Below, one piece after another: positions 26,048 to 34,490 of a stretch of DNA of 64,000 bases. Source of the stretch: JAJRZL01 sp964557855 (GTDB taxonomy: Bacteria > Zixibacteria > MSB-5A5 > GN15 > FEB-12); contig CAZLBP010000007.1 in assembly GCA_964557855.1 (NCBI GenBank), positions 1-64,000 of the forward strand, in the 5' to 3' direction. Each line of letters begins with the position of its first letter. Position 1 is the stretch's first letter. The position numbers were made by a program, and so were the translations under genes. The notes under the pieces were generated by a model. That model saw nothing but the letters and a program-made list of their open reading frames with translations. It made no database searches and had not been told where the DNA came from.

Positions 26048-27181
26048 CTAACCGGTTTCTTCAAGAGCCATTTTGTGTGAAAGGAAGGACATTAAGTCCT
26101 TCACGGCGATGACTCCTTGTAGTTTGCCGTCTTCGACCACCATCAATCGACTCTGTTGCGTCCGATTCATCTGTGACAGAGCAGTAATGGCATCGGTGTC
26201 CGCTTCAATAGTGTTGTCCTCGGAGCACTCCTCGGCAATATCGGCCACCTTGCGATTTGACCATTCCTCGCGCGGGACCTCCTTTACGCGCTTGAGGTTG
26301 ACACAACCGATCAAACGCGAGTCATCGACCACCGGGAAGAGCTTGAAGTGATACTGGTAGATGTAATTCTCCACCAGGTTGTTGATCGGGGTGGAGGATG
26401 GTACGGTTACCGGATCCTTCTTCATGAAGCGTTTGACCGGATCGCCTTCCAAAAGGCGACGAATAATGAGTTGTTGGTAGGCATTTTGCGCCACCCAGCG
26501 CAGGAAGAATCCTATGAGCGCCAGCCAGACACCGTTTATGAAATTACCGGAAATGAAGCTGACCACACCAATGGCGATCAAAGCAACACCGAATCCGGAG
26601 CCGATTCGAGAAGAGATTTTGGTGGCCCAGCGCAGGTTATCTTTCCATGACCAGAGTATGGCTCGCAGTACCCGTCCGCCGTCGAGCGGAAAGGCCGGCA
26701 GCATGTTGAAAATGGCCAGAATGATGTTGATAGTGCTCAGGTAAATCAGCAAACCGTGAACCGGGGAAGGCCACGTTTGGCCCACATCAAGCCAATGTAT
26801 CCCCCAGAAGACAATCGCAATCAGGACACTTGCTGCGGGCCCGGCGACGGCCATGAGGAGTTCCGATTTTGGGTCTTTGGCGTCTTCGTGCATTTCAGCG
26901 ATGCCGCCGAATATGAACAGGGTGATACCCCGCATGGGGATGCCGTGGGCTCGGGCCACCAATGAATGGGCGAGCTCGTGAAAAACTACGGACAAGAACA
27001 GACCGACGGTACCGGCGATGCCCATCAGCCAGTAAGTGCTGATAGACAGGTCATCGTAGTAGTTGGGAAATACACCTCGGGCCAGACTCCAAGTTATCAA
27101 TACGGCCAAGAACAGCCAGGTGAAGTCAATCTTGACTTCGAAGCCGAACAGTTTAAAAATCTTGACGCCTTTTCCAAACAT
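26048..27181 (-). CDS. Site-2 protease family metalloprotease with tandem CBS domains
   Basis: 377 aa M50B intramembrane protease of the SpoIVFB-like class. Membrane helices occupy about residues 15-215. The zinc motif HELAH is at 68-72 and the second metal motif is AFPLDGGRVLRA. Two CBS domains follow (about 240-375; KRFMKKDPVTVPSSTPINNL and VADIAEECSEDNTIEADTDA), a common fusion in which adenosine nucleotides probably gate activity. The substrate is unknown; site-2 proteases often cleave anti-sigma factors, which is of interest with a sigma-like gene nearby. It lies 12 nt after the Rieske-FAD gene, likely one operon. Confidence 0.9.
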   Translation of the reverse strand: MFGKGVKIFKLFGFEVKIDFTWLFLAVLITWSLARGVFPNYYDDLSISTYWLMGIAGTVGLFLSVVFHELAHSLVARAHGIPMRGITLFIFGGIAEMHEDAKDPKSELLMAVAGPAASVLIAIVFWGIHWLDVGQTWPSPVHGLLIYLSTINIILAIFNMLPAFPLDGGRVLRAILWSWKDNLRWATKISSRIGSGFGVALIAIGVVSFISGNFINGVWLALIGFFLRWVAQNAYQQLIIRRLLEGDPVKRFMKKDPVTVPSSTPINNLVENYIYQYHFKLFPVVDDSRLIGCVNLKRVKEVPREEWSNRKVADIAEECSEDNTIEADTDAITALSQMNRTQQSRLMVVEDGKLQGVIAVKDLMSFLSHKMALEETG

Positions 27182-27193
27182 ATCGGTTTCCTT

Positions 27194-28771
27194 TTAGTGC
27201 ACGGTTTGTTCATCGAGCCGGACCCTGCCCGAGCGCAGCTCATCCGGAGCCGGCAGGTTATCTTGACTCATGAGGAGCTCTGCCGCCGCCAGTTCCTTGT
27301 CACGGTTATTTCCCGCCACCGCCAGCACTTTCCCGTCTTTCACGAAGTACGCAACGAAGTCAGCTGCGGAAACGTCGCCGTCGACGATGATCTCATCCCA
27401 GTCCGGTGCATGTCCCACATAGCGAAAATGCAGTCCGGCCTGGGTGGTCCAGAAGAAGGGGACGCTTTCGTAGGGCGCCTTGCGACCGAGCATATTGTGT
27501 GCGGCGACGCGTCCCTGCTGCTGGGCGGTGCGCCAGTGTTCTATGCGGGTATGACGCCCGGTTCGCCAGTCGGGGAAGTAGGCGATGTCGCCTGCGACAT
27601 GGACACCACCATACGCTTCGAGATATCTGTCGACGCGGACACTGCCGTCGCGTTCGAACATGATGCCCTTAATGACATCGGAGGCGGGTTCAACGCCAAT
27701 ACCGACCAGGACGAGATCAGCGTCAACGTGGCTGTTGTCATCCAGGATTGCGTTCCGGACGGTATCGTTACCTTCCAAGCGAGTTATGTTGCGCCCCAGC
27801 CGGAATTGAATGCCCGCCTCCTCGTGGCGCTTCTTGAAAAGGGAGCCTATTTCATCGCCGAAAGCTCCGGCCAGAGGCTCGTTTTCGGGCGCCACCACGG
27901 TCACTTCAGGTCCGCGTTGTTTCGCACTGAAAGCCGTTTCCATGCCGATGAAGCCGGCGCCGACAACCAGTACTTTTTGCGCCGATTCCAGGCCGGCAAT
28001 AATGGTGTCAGCATCCTCAAAACTACGTAACGTGTGTATGCCGTCCAGGTCGGCCCCGTCGACAGAGAGCGTCCGCGGGCGTCCGCCGAGCGCCAATAGC
28101 AGTCCATCGTAGTCTACCTCGTCACCATTTTCCAGTCGTACGCTTTTTCGTTCCGTATCCACGGCGGTGACCCGCACGCCGGTGCGCACTTCGATATCGG
28201 CTTGATCGTAGAACTCGGCCGGACGCAGCGGCATCCATTCGTCTTTGGCTTCGCCCTGAAGATACTGCTTGCTGAGATTGGGGCGATCATAAGGCAGTTT
28301 GTTGTCCTTGGTAAGCATGAGGATTTGTCCCTCGAAGCCGTCTTCGCGAAGCGTCTGAGCTGCCATCTGCCCGGCCGCGCCGGCGCCCAGAATGACGAAT
28401 TTTCGGCTGTCTTTCCCCGGATCGGATCGAGCCATTTGCGGCTTCTCCCCAACCGGCATTTCGTCCGGCACCAAAATGATTATATCGTCTCCGTCCTCTC
28501 TGACTTCGTATGCAGCCAGGCCGTCCATAGCCGGCGGTTCGAGCAGTTGCCCGCTTGTCAGCTCGAAGGTGGCATGATGCCAGGGACAGACGAGCCGTTT
28601 GCCGTCGCACGCCCCTTCTCCCAGGTTGGCTCCGTAGTGAGGGCAGACGGCATTATACGCATGTACGTTGTCATCTATTTTGATGATTAATATCTTCTGA
28701 TCATCGACAGTCACCGTCTGCAACTCGCCTTCCCGCAGCTCGCTTTTCTTGATAGCTTTGTATTCTTTCAT
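27194..28771 (-). CDS. Rieske-domain FAD-dependent NAD(P)/disulfide-type oxidoreductase
   Basis: 525 aa fusion. An N-terminal Rieske [2Fe-2S] domain (residues 1-105) has CPH at 43-45 and CPWH at 62-65. A pyridine-nucleotide-disulfide-type reductase follows: GAGAAGQMAAQTL (FAD dinucleotide site), then VVGAGFIGMETA (NAD(P)H site) and VHVAGDIAYFPD. The reductase half resembles the ferredoxin reductase/AIFM3 group, which transfers electrons between NAD(P)H and [2Fe-2S] proteins. ATG 28771 is preferred; an in-frame GTG 28795 with overlapping GGAGAGG is the alternative. No signal peptide, so it is cytoplasmic. Confidence 0.9.
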   Translation of the reverse strand: MKEYKAIKKSELREGELQTVTVDDQKILIIKIDDNVHAYNAVCPHYGANLGEGACDGKRLVCPWHHATFELTSGQLLEPPAMDGLAAYEVREDGDDIIILVPDEMPVGEKPQMARSDPGKDSRKFVILGAGAAGQMAAQTLREDGFEGQILMLTKDNKLPYDRPNLSKQYLQGEAKDEWMPLRPAEFYDQADIEVRTGVRVTAVDTERKSVRLENGDEVDYDGLLLALGGRPRTLSVDGADLDGIHTLRSFEDADTIIAGLESAQKVLVVGAGFIGMETAFSAKQRGPEVTVVAPENEPLAGAFGDEIGSLFKKRHEEAGIQFRLGRNITRLEGNDTVRNAILDDNSHVDADLVLVGIGVEPASDVIKGIMFERDGSVRVDRYLEAYGGVHVAGDIAYFPDWRTGRHTRIEHWRTAQQQGRVAAHNMLGRKAPYESVPFFWTTQAGLHFRYVGHAPDWDEIIVDGDVSAADFVAYFVKDGKVLAVAGNNRDKELAAAELLMSQDNLPAPDELRSGRVRLDEQTVH

Positions 28772-28847
28772 TATTCCCAGTCCTTTCAGTTTCACCTCTC
28801 CTTCGGCCTCATGCGCCCGAACTTCGCCGGTTTGTTTTCGGGCCGGA

Positions 28848-30413
28848 TCAGGGCTGATAGTACTCCGGGCCGTATCGCACTTTGAGCTTGTTGCGCACCA
28901 GCAGCGCGCCGCCCTCGTAGGCGTTCTTGGATGCTCGTTGCCGTTCCAACCACGTGTCGACCGTTCCGGTTAGCGTGGCTACGCCTTCGGTCACTTCGAC
29001 GGCAACCTCGTCTGAATTCACGTAGGGACTCCACCATATCTCATCTTCGATATTACGTTGAACCTCCCAGTCCGTGTACCGCGAGCCGAGATCGCGAGAG
29101 GGTGCGTACCAGTCATATTCGTCCAGCAGCCAGTCATTGTCTACGTACGGATCATGTGTAAAGACCGGGTAGTCGTCCTTGACCTCGATATTGTTGTTCA
29201 CCTCGACAACTCCATTGATAGCCGAGGCTTCTTCGTCGGCATGCGCCTTCTGGAAATAGGTGTTGACTTCCCCCGAAAGTCCCACTCTGCCGTTGAGAAC
29301 AACGATTTCGATATCCTTGTGATTGAGATACGGATCGCGCTTGAAGGCCTTGTAGACATTTTCCAGAATCCGGGCATCGGAGGGGGCGTCTCCTGGTCGT
29401 ACTTTCAAGCGGTTGCGCACACTCCAGACGCCAATCGTATTGCGGGCGTCAATGGACGCGGCCCGCTGTGCTTTCAGGTTGTCTACTTCACCACTCAGAG
29501 TGACCAAACCGTCGTTCGCTTCCACGTCAATGTCGAAGGCCGACACCCGGGGATCGATTGACAGCGCCGCTTCAACTGCCTCGATAACAGCCGAATCCGG
29601 CTTTGATTCGTACTTGCTTGCGCGAAAGCGCTGCCCACGCGCCCACGAGGCAACGACCAATCCCTCGGTACTGACCGCTTCAACGCCGGTCACCCAGGTG
29701 TCCTGTTCGGCCCGGCGTTTTTCGGCGGCGCTGCCGACGGTGCCGGTCAGGGTCACTTTGCCATTGTCTACAGCTACGTCGATTAAGGCATGATCCACCA
29801 GGGCATCCCATTTAAGCAGCGATTCAATCTCCGCCTGTATTTCTTCGTCACTTCTGGCTTGCTTATATTCGACTTCAACGTTATTGACCACTCCGACTAC
29901 TCCGCGCACGCCCTTGGCCACCGTTCCGGCGAGTTGGCGCTCATACCAGGACTCAACCTGTCCGGTCAAACGCACCACACCTTCCTCAACGCCAATACCG
30001 AGCTGGAAAGACTCCGTCACCGGGTCCAGAAGCAGCACCTCCTGCACGTCTTCAAAGATCTGACGGTCGCTTCGTTCGGGCGCCTTAATTTTCATTTTGT
30101 CCACGATAGAGCGTACCCCTTTGACCGTCTCAGCCAGCCGCACGCCGCGTTCCTTCGCTAACAGGTTGTCGACAGTGCCTGAGAGCGTGACAATGCCGTC
30201 CGTCACCGCGACATCGATGAGCGGGGCCGTGACTCCGGCGTCGAGCAGCAAGGCGTCTGATACTGCCCGAGCTATTTCTTTGTCATTGAGCTCGTTGGCC
30301 GTTAACGATATGGGCAATACAATCAGAGTTACCAGCACCGCCAACGTCCGGACTTTGCTTATCCGGTAAGTCGCGCTGAGTAAGCGTTGCTTTCTGCTAT
30401 TTGCCGACGACAT
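28848..30413 (-). CDS. Exported protein with six BON domains
   Basis: 521 aa. An N-terminal hydrophobic stretch (about 24-41, LAVLVTLIVLPISLTANE) looks like a signal peptide. Six BON repeats follow, each with a GxVxLxG core: GIVTLSGTV, GVVRLTGQV, GKVTLTGTV, GLVTLSGEV, GRVGLSGEV and GVATLTGTV. BON domains bind phospholipid or envelope material, as in OsmY. Six in one protein is more than the usual one to three. Expected location is the periplasm or inner face of the outer membrane. AAGGAAGGAG precedes the start; TTG 30419 is an alternative. Confidence 0.88.
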   Translation of the reverse strand: MSSANSRKQRLLSATYRISKVRTLAVLVTLIVLPISLTANELNDKEIARAVSDALLLDAGVTAPLIDVAVTDGIVTLSGTVDNLLAKERGVRLAETVKGVRSIVDKMKIKAPERSDRQIFEDVQEVLLLDPVTESFQLGIGVEEGVVRLTGQVESWYERQLAGTVAKGVRGVVGVVNNVEVEYKQARSDEEIQAEIESLLKWDALVDHALIDVAVDNGKVTLTGTVGSAAEKRRAEQDTWVTGVEAVSTEGLVVASWARGQRFRASKYESKPDSAVIEAVEAALSIDPRVSAFDIDVEANDGLVTLSGEVDNLKAQRAASIDARNTIGVWSVRNRLKVRPGDAPSDARILENVYKAFKRDPYLNHKDIEIVVLNGRVGLSGEVNTYFQKAHADEEASAINGVVEVNNNIEVKDDYPVFTHDPYVDNDWLLDEYDWYAPSRDLGSRYTDWEVQRNIEDEIWWSPYVNSDEVAVEVTEGVATLTGTVDTWLERQRASKNAYEGGALLVRNKLKVRYGPEYYQP

Positions 30414-30952
30414 ATCCAATCTACTCCTTCCTTAATCGATGTTTGTCCTGAAGAGCCTGACTTCTGTTATCCTTGTGTCAGATTCGGGCAGACAACTTCT
30501 TTCGCAGTAGCTTACTATACAAATGCCGTGCCGGGAATTTCGGTTGAGGTTCACTCACGCGCCGCATCACATTGGCCGTAACCGTATTAGCCGTCCGATC
30601 AAGGTGTTTCACCGGGCCGATACTGCGGCTGTTCTTTTCAAGATGTCTTCATACAGGTAAAAAGGTATGTCCACAGCGAACAGAGAGACCTACTCAGATG
30701 GGTTAGATTGTACCGATTCTTCACAGATGGGAGGCTGCGATAACGAGTAATTGTCGGTCACGCAGCACTGTCCATCTTCTGTCAGTCGACCTGGTGATGG
30801 TGATAAAGACATGCCTGTCCCGGTATGTCATCATTGCCTGTCATCCGGCATAGGCGTTGCTGATGTCATCGTGTAAAATGGAACTGCTGATCCGGTTGGC
30901 ACAATGTCGGCCTGGGTCAGCATTGCCGGACGAAAGTAGAATCGGTGAGCAT
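30414..30952. other. Divergent intergenic region, no gene
   Basis: About 540 bp between the BON gene (-) and the methyltransferase gene (+), so it should hold two promoters. On the - strand a TATAGT -10-like element lies at 30514-30519, and a weak sigma-54-like match (GGCACG-N4-TTGTA) overlaps it at 30518-30532. The in-frame extension of the methyltransferase ORF begins at 30857 but is probably untranslated. Nothing else is evident. Confidence 0.45.
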
Positions 30953-31600
30953 ATGAAAGATGAGCAATTGAGCCAGAAGAAGCGCTTCGACGACTTTTAC
31001 GATGAAGAGGGCATGTCTTTCGGAGACGAGCCGCCCCCGGAGTTGGTCTCGGTAGTCGGAACCGGCCGCGAACGGCAGTCCGCTCTTGATCTTGGATGCG
31101 GTGATGGACGAATCACCTTGTACCTGGCGAAGTCCGGCTTCCGTGTTACGGGTGTCGATCTCTCGACTGTGGGTCTTGACAAGCTTCGGGGAATCGTTCG
31201 GAAATTTAAGCTGGAAAACAAGGTACATCTGCTGCAAGGTGACATTCGCACCGTTGCGCTGGCGCCGGCTGCCTACGATCTGGTAGTTGCCGTGACGGTT
31301 CTCGATCATCTCCCCGCCGAAGACGTTGGTCCTGTCTTTGATCGCATAGCGGGGTACGTCAGGCCGGGTGGAATCCTGTTTGTCAAAGTGCATAATGTCG
31401 ACGATCCGGGGAGAACAGCCGGCGGCGGTGCCAGCGAATTGCAGGAGGCAATCAAGTACTATTTCCCCAGGCAGAAGCTGCGTAAAATGGCCCGAGGCGC
31501 TTTCGAGATCCTTTCATATAAGGAAGAGGCAGAAAAGGATTACAGCCATGGCGCGCCGCATACACACGCCTTCTCAAGGTTGCTTGCGAGAAAACGGTAG
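30953..31600 (+). CDS. Class I SAM-dependent methyltransferase
   Basis: 215 aa. Motif I is SALDLGCGDGRITLYLA, followed by the acidic end of strand 2 VTGVDLS and by LQGDIRT and YDLVVAVTVLDHLP (motif IV region). The fold resembles TehB/UbiE-type enzymes, but the substrate cannot be read from the sequence. ATG 30953 is chosen with GGTGAG just upstream; the frame is open back to 30857, but that part has no homology-like features. Confidence 0.82.
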   Translation: MKDEQLSQKKRFDDFYDEEGMSFGDEPPPELVSVVGTGRERQSALDLGCGDGRITLYLAKSGFRVTGVDLSTVGLDKLRGIVRKFKLENKVHLLQGDIRTVALAPAAYDLVVAVTVLDHLPAEDVGPVFDRIAGYVRPGGILFVKVHNVDDPGRTAGGGASELQEAIKYYFPRQKLRKMARGAFEILSYKEEAEKDYSHGAPHTHAFSRLLARKR

Positions 31601-31868
31601 AACTTGGGTGGTCATGAGGTCGCTCCCTCTGTACCGTCAGTACACACTCGGCTGACTTGAGTGTCCAATTTGCGCATTAATCCGACTGGCGGGTTCCAAC
31701 AGGCGAGGCGTTTTGCATCTCGCGCCCTTCATTGTTTGCCGTTTCGCACACGCGGTACGAATCCTGTTACGTCATACTAATTGATGAAATGTAGACGAGA
31801 AAAGTCGAATCGGTGCATGGTGATATAGTCCAGCCGTGCCGGTTCAGATAAGGAACAGGAGAAAAGCC

Positions 31869-31934
31869 ATGAAAGTGAAAGAAGTAATGACAGCGAGTGC
31901 GGAAATCGTCAACCCGCAGGGGACAGTCGCGTGA
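31869..31934 (+). pseudogene. Truncated 5' end of a CBS-domain gene
   Basis: Twenty-one codons from ATG 31869 to TGA 31932-31934, encoding MKVKEVMTASAEIVNPQGTV and one more residue. They align with the start of the CBS protein at 40372-40800 (MLIKEIMTPSAEIVHPQTSV), with 13 identical residues of the first 20. A good Shine-Dalgarno (CAGGAGAAAAG) precedes it. The remaining 120 residues of a CBS protein are absent, and the sequence switches directly to a DUF4397-like gene whose ATG overlaps this stop (TGATG). It is a gene remnant at a rearrangement junction, now possibly a leader peptide. Confidence 0.75.
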
Positions 31935-32527
31935 TGATCATTGCCGCCAGCCCCCAGGCTCCGGTACTGGAGGTCCATATTGATGGCGCGCTCCAGGAAC
32001 AGGAACTGGGCTACCTGGACAAGACCAATTACTTGACGGTTTCCAGTGGCGCCCACATTGTCCAGGTTCGCGAGGCTCAATCGGGCACGCCGTTCATACT
32101 CGAGGACACTATTCTTCTCCTGGCTAACATCGAACATTCGCTGTTGTTAGGCAACCGTTTCGACAACCTGGACGCCTTCCTGATGACAGACGACATCTCG
32201 CTGCCGCAACAGGGTGATTGGGCCAAAGTGCGGTGCATTAACCTCGCTCCGAATGTCGGCGCCATTGAAATCATTGACACGCTCGAGAATGAAACGTTGG
32301 CCGATTTCGAATATGTCCGTTATGGTACCGGCACCGAGTTCGCCGAGGTCGTCGGAGGGGACTATGTTGCACGTATCAAAGACAGCAACACGGGAGTTGT
32401 CCTAACCAATCTATCTCATATTGAACTCGATGATGGGCAAGTCTATACGCTGTTGGTTAATGGGCTTTATTTGACTTCGGGAGCGAACACATTGAGTATA
32501 AACCTGATCGATCATCTCAATTACTAG
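31934..32527 (+). CDS. DUF4397-like protein lacking its signal peptide
   Basis: 197 aa with two DUF4397-like repeats: IIAASPQAPVLEVHIDG near the start and AKVRCINLAPNVGAIEIID from about residue 94, each with the strand pattern ASPxAPxxxVxxDG. Normal members are exported or surface proteins with a signal peptide of about 25 residues before the first such strand; here the protein begins directly at that strand and has none. The missing 5' part is replaced by a CBS-gene fragment in another frame. It could still be translated through TGATG coupling, but the product would stay in the cytoplasm. Confidence 0.7.
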   Translation: MIIAASPQAPVLEVHIDGALQEQELGYLDKTNYLTVSSGAHIVQVREAQSGTPFILEDTILLLANIEHSLLLGNRFDNLDAFLMTDDISLPQQGDWAKVRCINLAPNVGAIEIIDTLENETLADFEYVRYGTGTEFAEVVGGDYVARIKDSNTGVVLTNLSHIELDDGQVYTLLVNGLYLTSGANTLSINLIDHLNY

Positions 32528-32642
32528 AATCACGGGTGCGAGTATTCACTATCTTCCGATTGATCAGGTGCCTGCCTCGTCGGCCGGTCGTGACGAGCGT
32601 TTGGTACCGACCGGTTCTGAATGTCGGGTGGGGTAGAATTCC

Positions 32643-33641
32643 CTACCTGGTCTTCTGAGGCTCCGGCGGGGCCATGAATTCGGGGCCGACCTCTTCTTCG
32701 ATGCTGTCGGTCACTAATCTGACTATTTCTGAGCGCGCGTCATCGTCCAATTCGAACCCCATGACCTTGTCGACCGGATCGAGTTGAGCCGGTCGACGAG
32801 CACCCCACAGCGTCACTTCGATACCCTGATCGATCACCCATCGTGCGGCGAGGTGAATGACACGGCGGCCATAATTCTCTTTCGCGAAATCGTCCAGGCG
32901 TCGAACCGCTTCCAGGTATTGGTCGAGTCTGGGCTGCTGGAATTTGGGATCATCATTGCGCAGGTCATCACCGGGATACTCGCGATCTCTGTTGATCTTG
33001 CCGGACAGGAGACCCCGGCACAGGACACCATAGGCCAGGACCGGAATTCCCTCCCGGCGGCAGTACGGCAGGATTTCGTCTTCGAAGGAGCGTTCGAAGA
33101 TATTGTATGGCGGCTGAAGCATGTCGATCGGGCAGCCACCACGAAATGAATCCATCTGTTTTGGACGGTAGTTGCTGACTCCGACGTGACGGACTTTACC
33201 GTCGTTTTTCAACTTCGCGAGTGCAGCGGCTGTTGTTTCGAATGCCGTCGATTCATCCGGCCAGTGAACCAGATAAAGATCGATGTAGTCGGTTCCTAAG
33301 CGGCGAAGCGACTGCTCGATTTCGTAATTGATTCGTTCCGGCGAGGAATTGCGGCGCGTGTTTTCGTTGTCATCCCATTCCAGGCCGACCTTCGTGACCA
33401 AAATGACCTGGTCCCGGGATCCGTACTGCCGGAGTGCTTCTCCTACGATCCGTTCGGAGCGACCGAAGCCGTAAACCGGAGCGGTGTCGATCAGGTTGAT
33501 GCCGCTATCGAGAGCGGCGTGGATGGTTTTGATCGACTCGGCTTCGTCGGTGCCGCCCCACATCCAGCCCCCGATAGCCTACGTCCCCAGTCCGATGCGA
33601 GAACACTCGCGGTCCATTGTCGGGATAGTGATCCGTTCCAA
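32643..33641 (-). pseudogene. Aldo/keto reductase with an in-frame amber codon
   Basis: Reading from TTG 33641 gives a typical AKR N-terminus (MERITIPTM, CSRIGLGT), then TAG at 33579-33581, then AIGGWMWGGTDEAES. The stop stands where the family has Trp (GLGTWAIGGW), a TGG to TAG change. Downstream the frame is intact for 306 codons from ATG 33563: NLIDTAPVYGFGRSE (catalytic Asp and Tyr region), VLVTKVG, YIDLYLVHWPD (catalytic His region), and a complete C-terminus. AAGGAGAAC lies about 11 nt before TTG 33641. Translation from the internal ATG would lose the first barrel strand. It could be a pseudogene, a sequencing error or a readthrough site. Confidence 0.85.
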
Positions 33642-33673
33642 AGTGAAATCGTTCTCCTTCCGGTTGCGCCGTA

Positions 33674-34447
33674 TTACAGCATGTTCTGCAGTTGGAGTGC
33701 GTTAGCGGCGGCATAGCCGTCCTGGTCATTGTCGAAATAACAGTATACATCGAGTCCATGGCTGCGCCAAGACGAAATGGCGCCGGCCCAGCCCGAGAGG
33801 CGACGCCGGTCGTAGCTGCCCCGGTAGGCTTGTGACGACGGTCCGTGGAGACGAATGTAGATGAAATCAGCTGTTATCTCCTTGGGGGTGAGACGACGTT
33901 TAAGATCATACATGCAGAAAGCCGTTCCGAAGTCCCGGAGCAACTCGTAGACGTCGTCCGCCCACCAGGAGTTGTCACGAAACTCAAACGCACAGCGGCG
34001 GCCGTCCGGCAAGGCCCCGAGAAACTCATGAAGTCGATCGATGTTCAATCTCCACCTGGGCGGCAGTTGAAACAGTATGGGACCGAGTCGGTGCTCCAGT
34101 TCATCGGCCACGGCGAGAAACTTCTGCAGCGATTCCCGGGGATCCTTGAGTTTCTTCATATGGGTGATATAGCGACTGGCTTTGATGGCGAAGATGAAGT
34201 CTCTGCTGACCGTGTCGCGCCACTGACGCACCGTCTTTTTGTCGGGAAGTTGATAAAACGAATTGTTGATTTCCACGGTTCGGAAGCTGCGGGCATAATG
34301 TTCAAGCCACTTGTTCCGGGGCAGTGACTCATCATAGAAAGGGCCCTGCCAGTGTTTGTAGTTCCAGCCTGAAGTTCCGACGTAGAGACTGCCGGTGGCG
34401 GCTCTCCGCCGCGAGCGTCGTTCTTTCGCATTGGAAGTATTCGACAT
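33674..34447 (-). CDS. DUF72 domain protein (YecE-like TIM barrel)
   Basis: 257 aa with the DUF72 signatures: SLYVGTSGWNYKHWQGPFYDE at the start, FRTVEINNSFYQLP, FAIKASRYITHMKKLKD, ILFQLPPRW, and YIRLHGPSSQAYRGSY. Members are widespread, cytoplasmic TIM-barrel proteins; their reaction is not firmly established. It lies 32 nt upstream of the aldo/keto reductase frame on the same strand. Confidence 0.9.
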   Translation of the reverse strand: MSNTSNAKERRSRRRAATGSLYVGTSGWNYKHWQGPFYDESLPRNKWLEHYARSFRTVEINNSFYQLPDKKTVRQWRDTVSRDFIFAIKASRYITHMKKLKDPRESLQKFLAVADELEHRLGPILFQLPPRWRLNIDRLHEFLGALPDGRRCAFEFRDNSWWADDVYELLRDFGTAFCMYDLKRRLTPKEITADFIYIRLHGPSSQAYRGSYDRRRLSGWAGAISSWRSHGLDVYCYFDNDQDGYAAANALQLQNML

Positions 34448-34490
34448 CTTAGGTCTACCGCACAGTGTCGGCGGGGAAACCCATCACGGC

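Noticed and set aside
26966..28030. A 354-codon frame on + over the site-2 protease and Rieske-FAD genes
   Set aside because: It crosses two well-supported genes on - and shows no recognisable domain.
30518..30532. Sigma-54 promoter before the BON gene
   Set aside because: The -12 element is TTGTA instead of TTGCA, and a sigma-70-like -10 overlaps it; kept only as a note in the intergenic entry.
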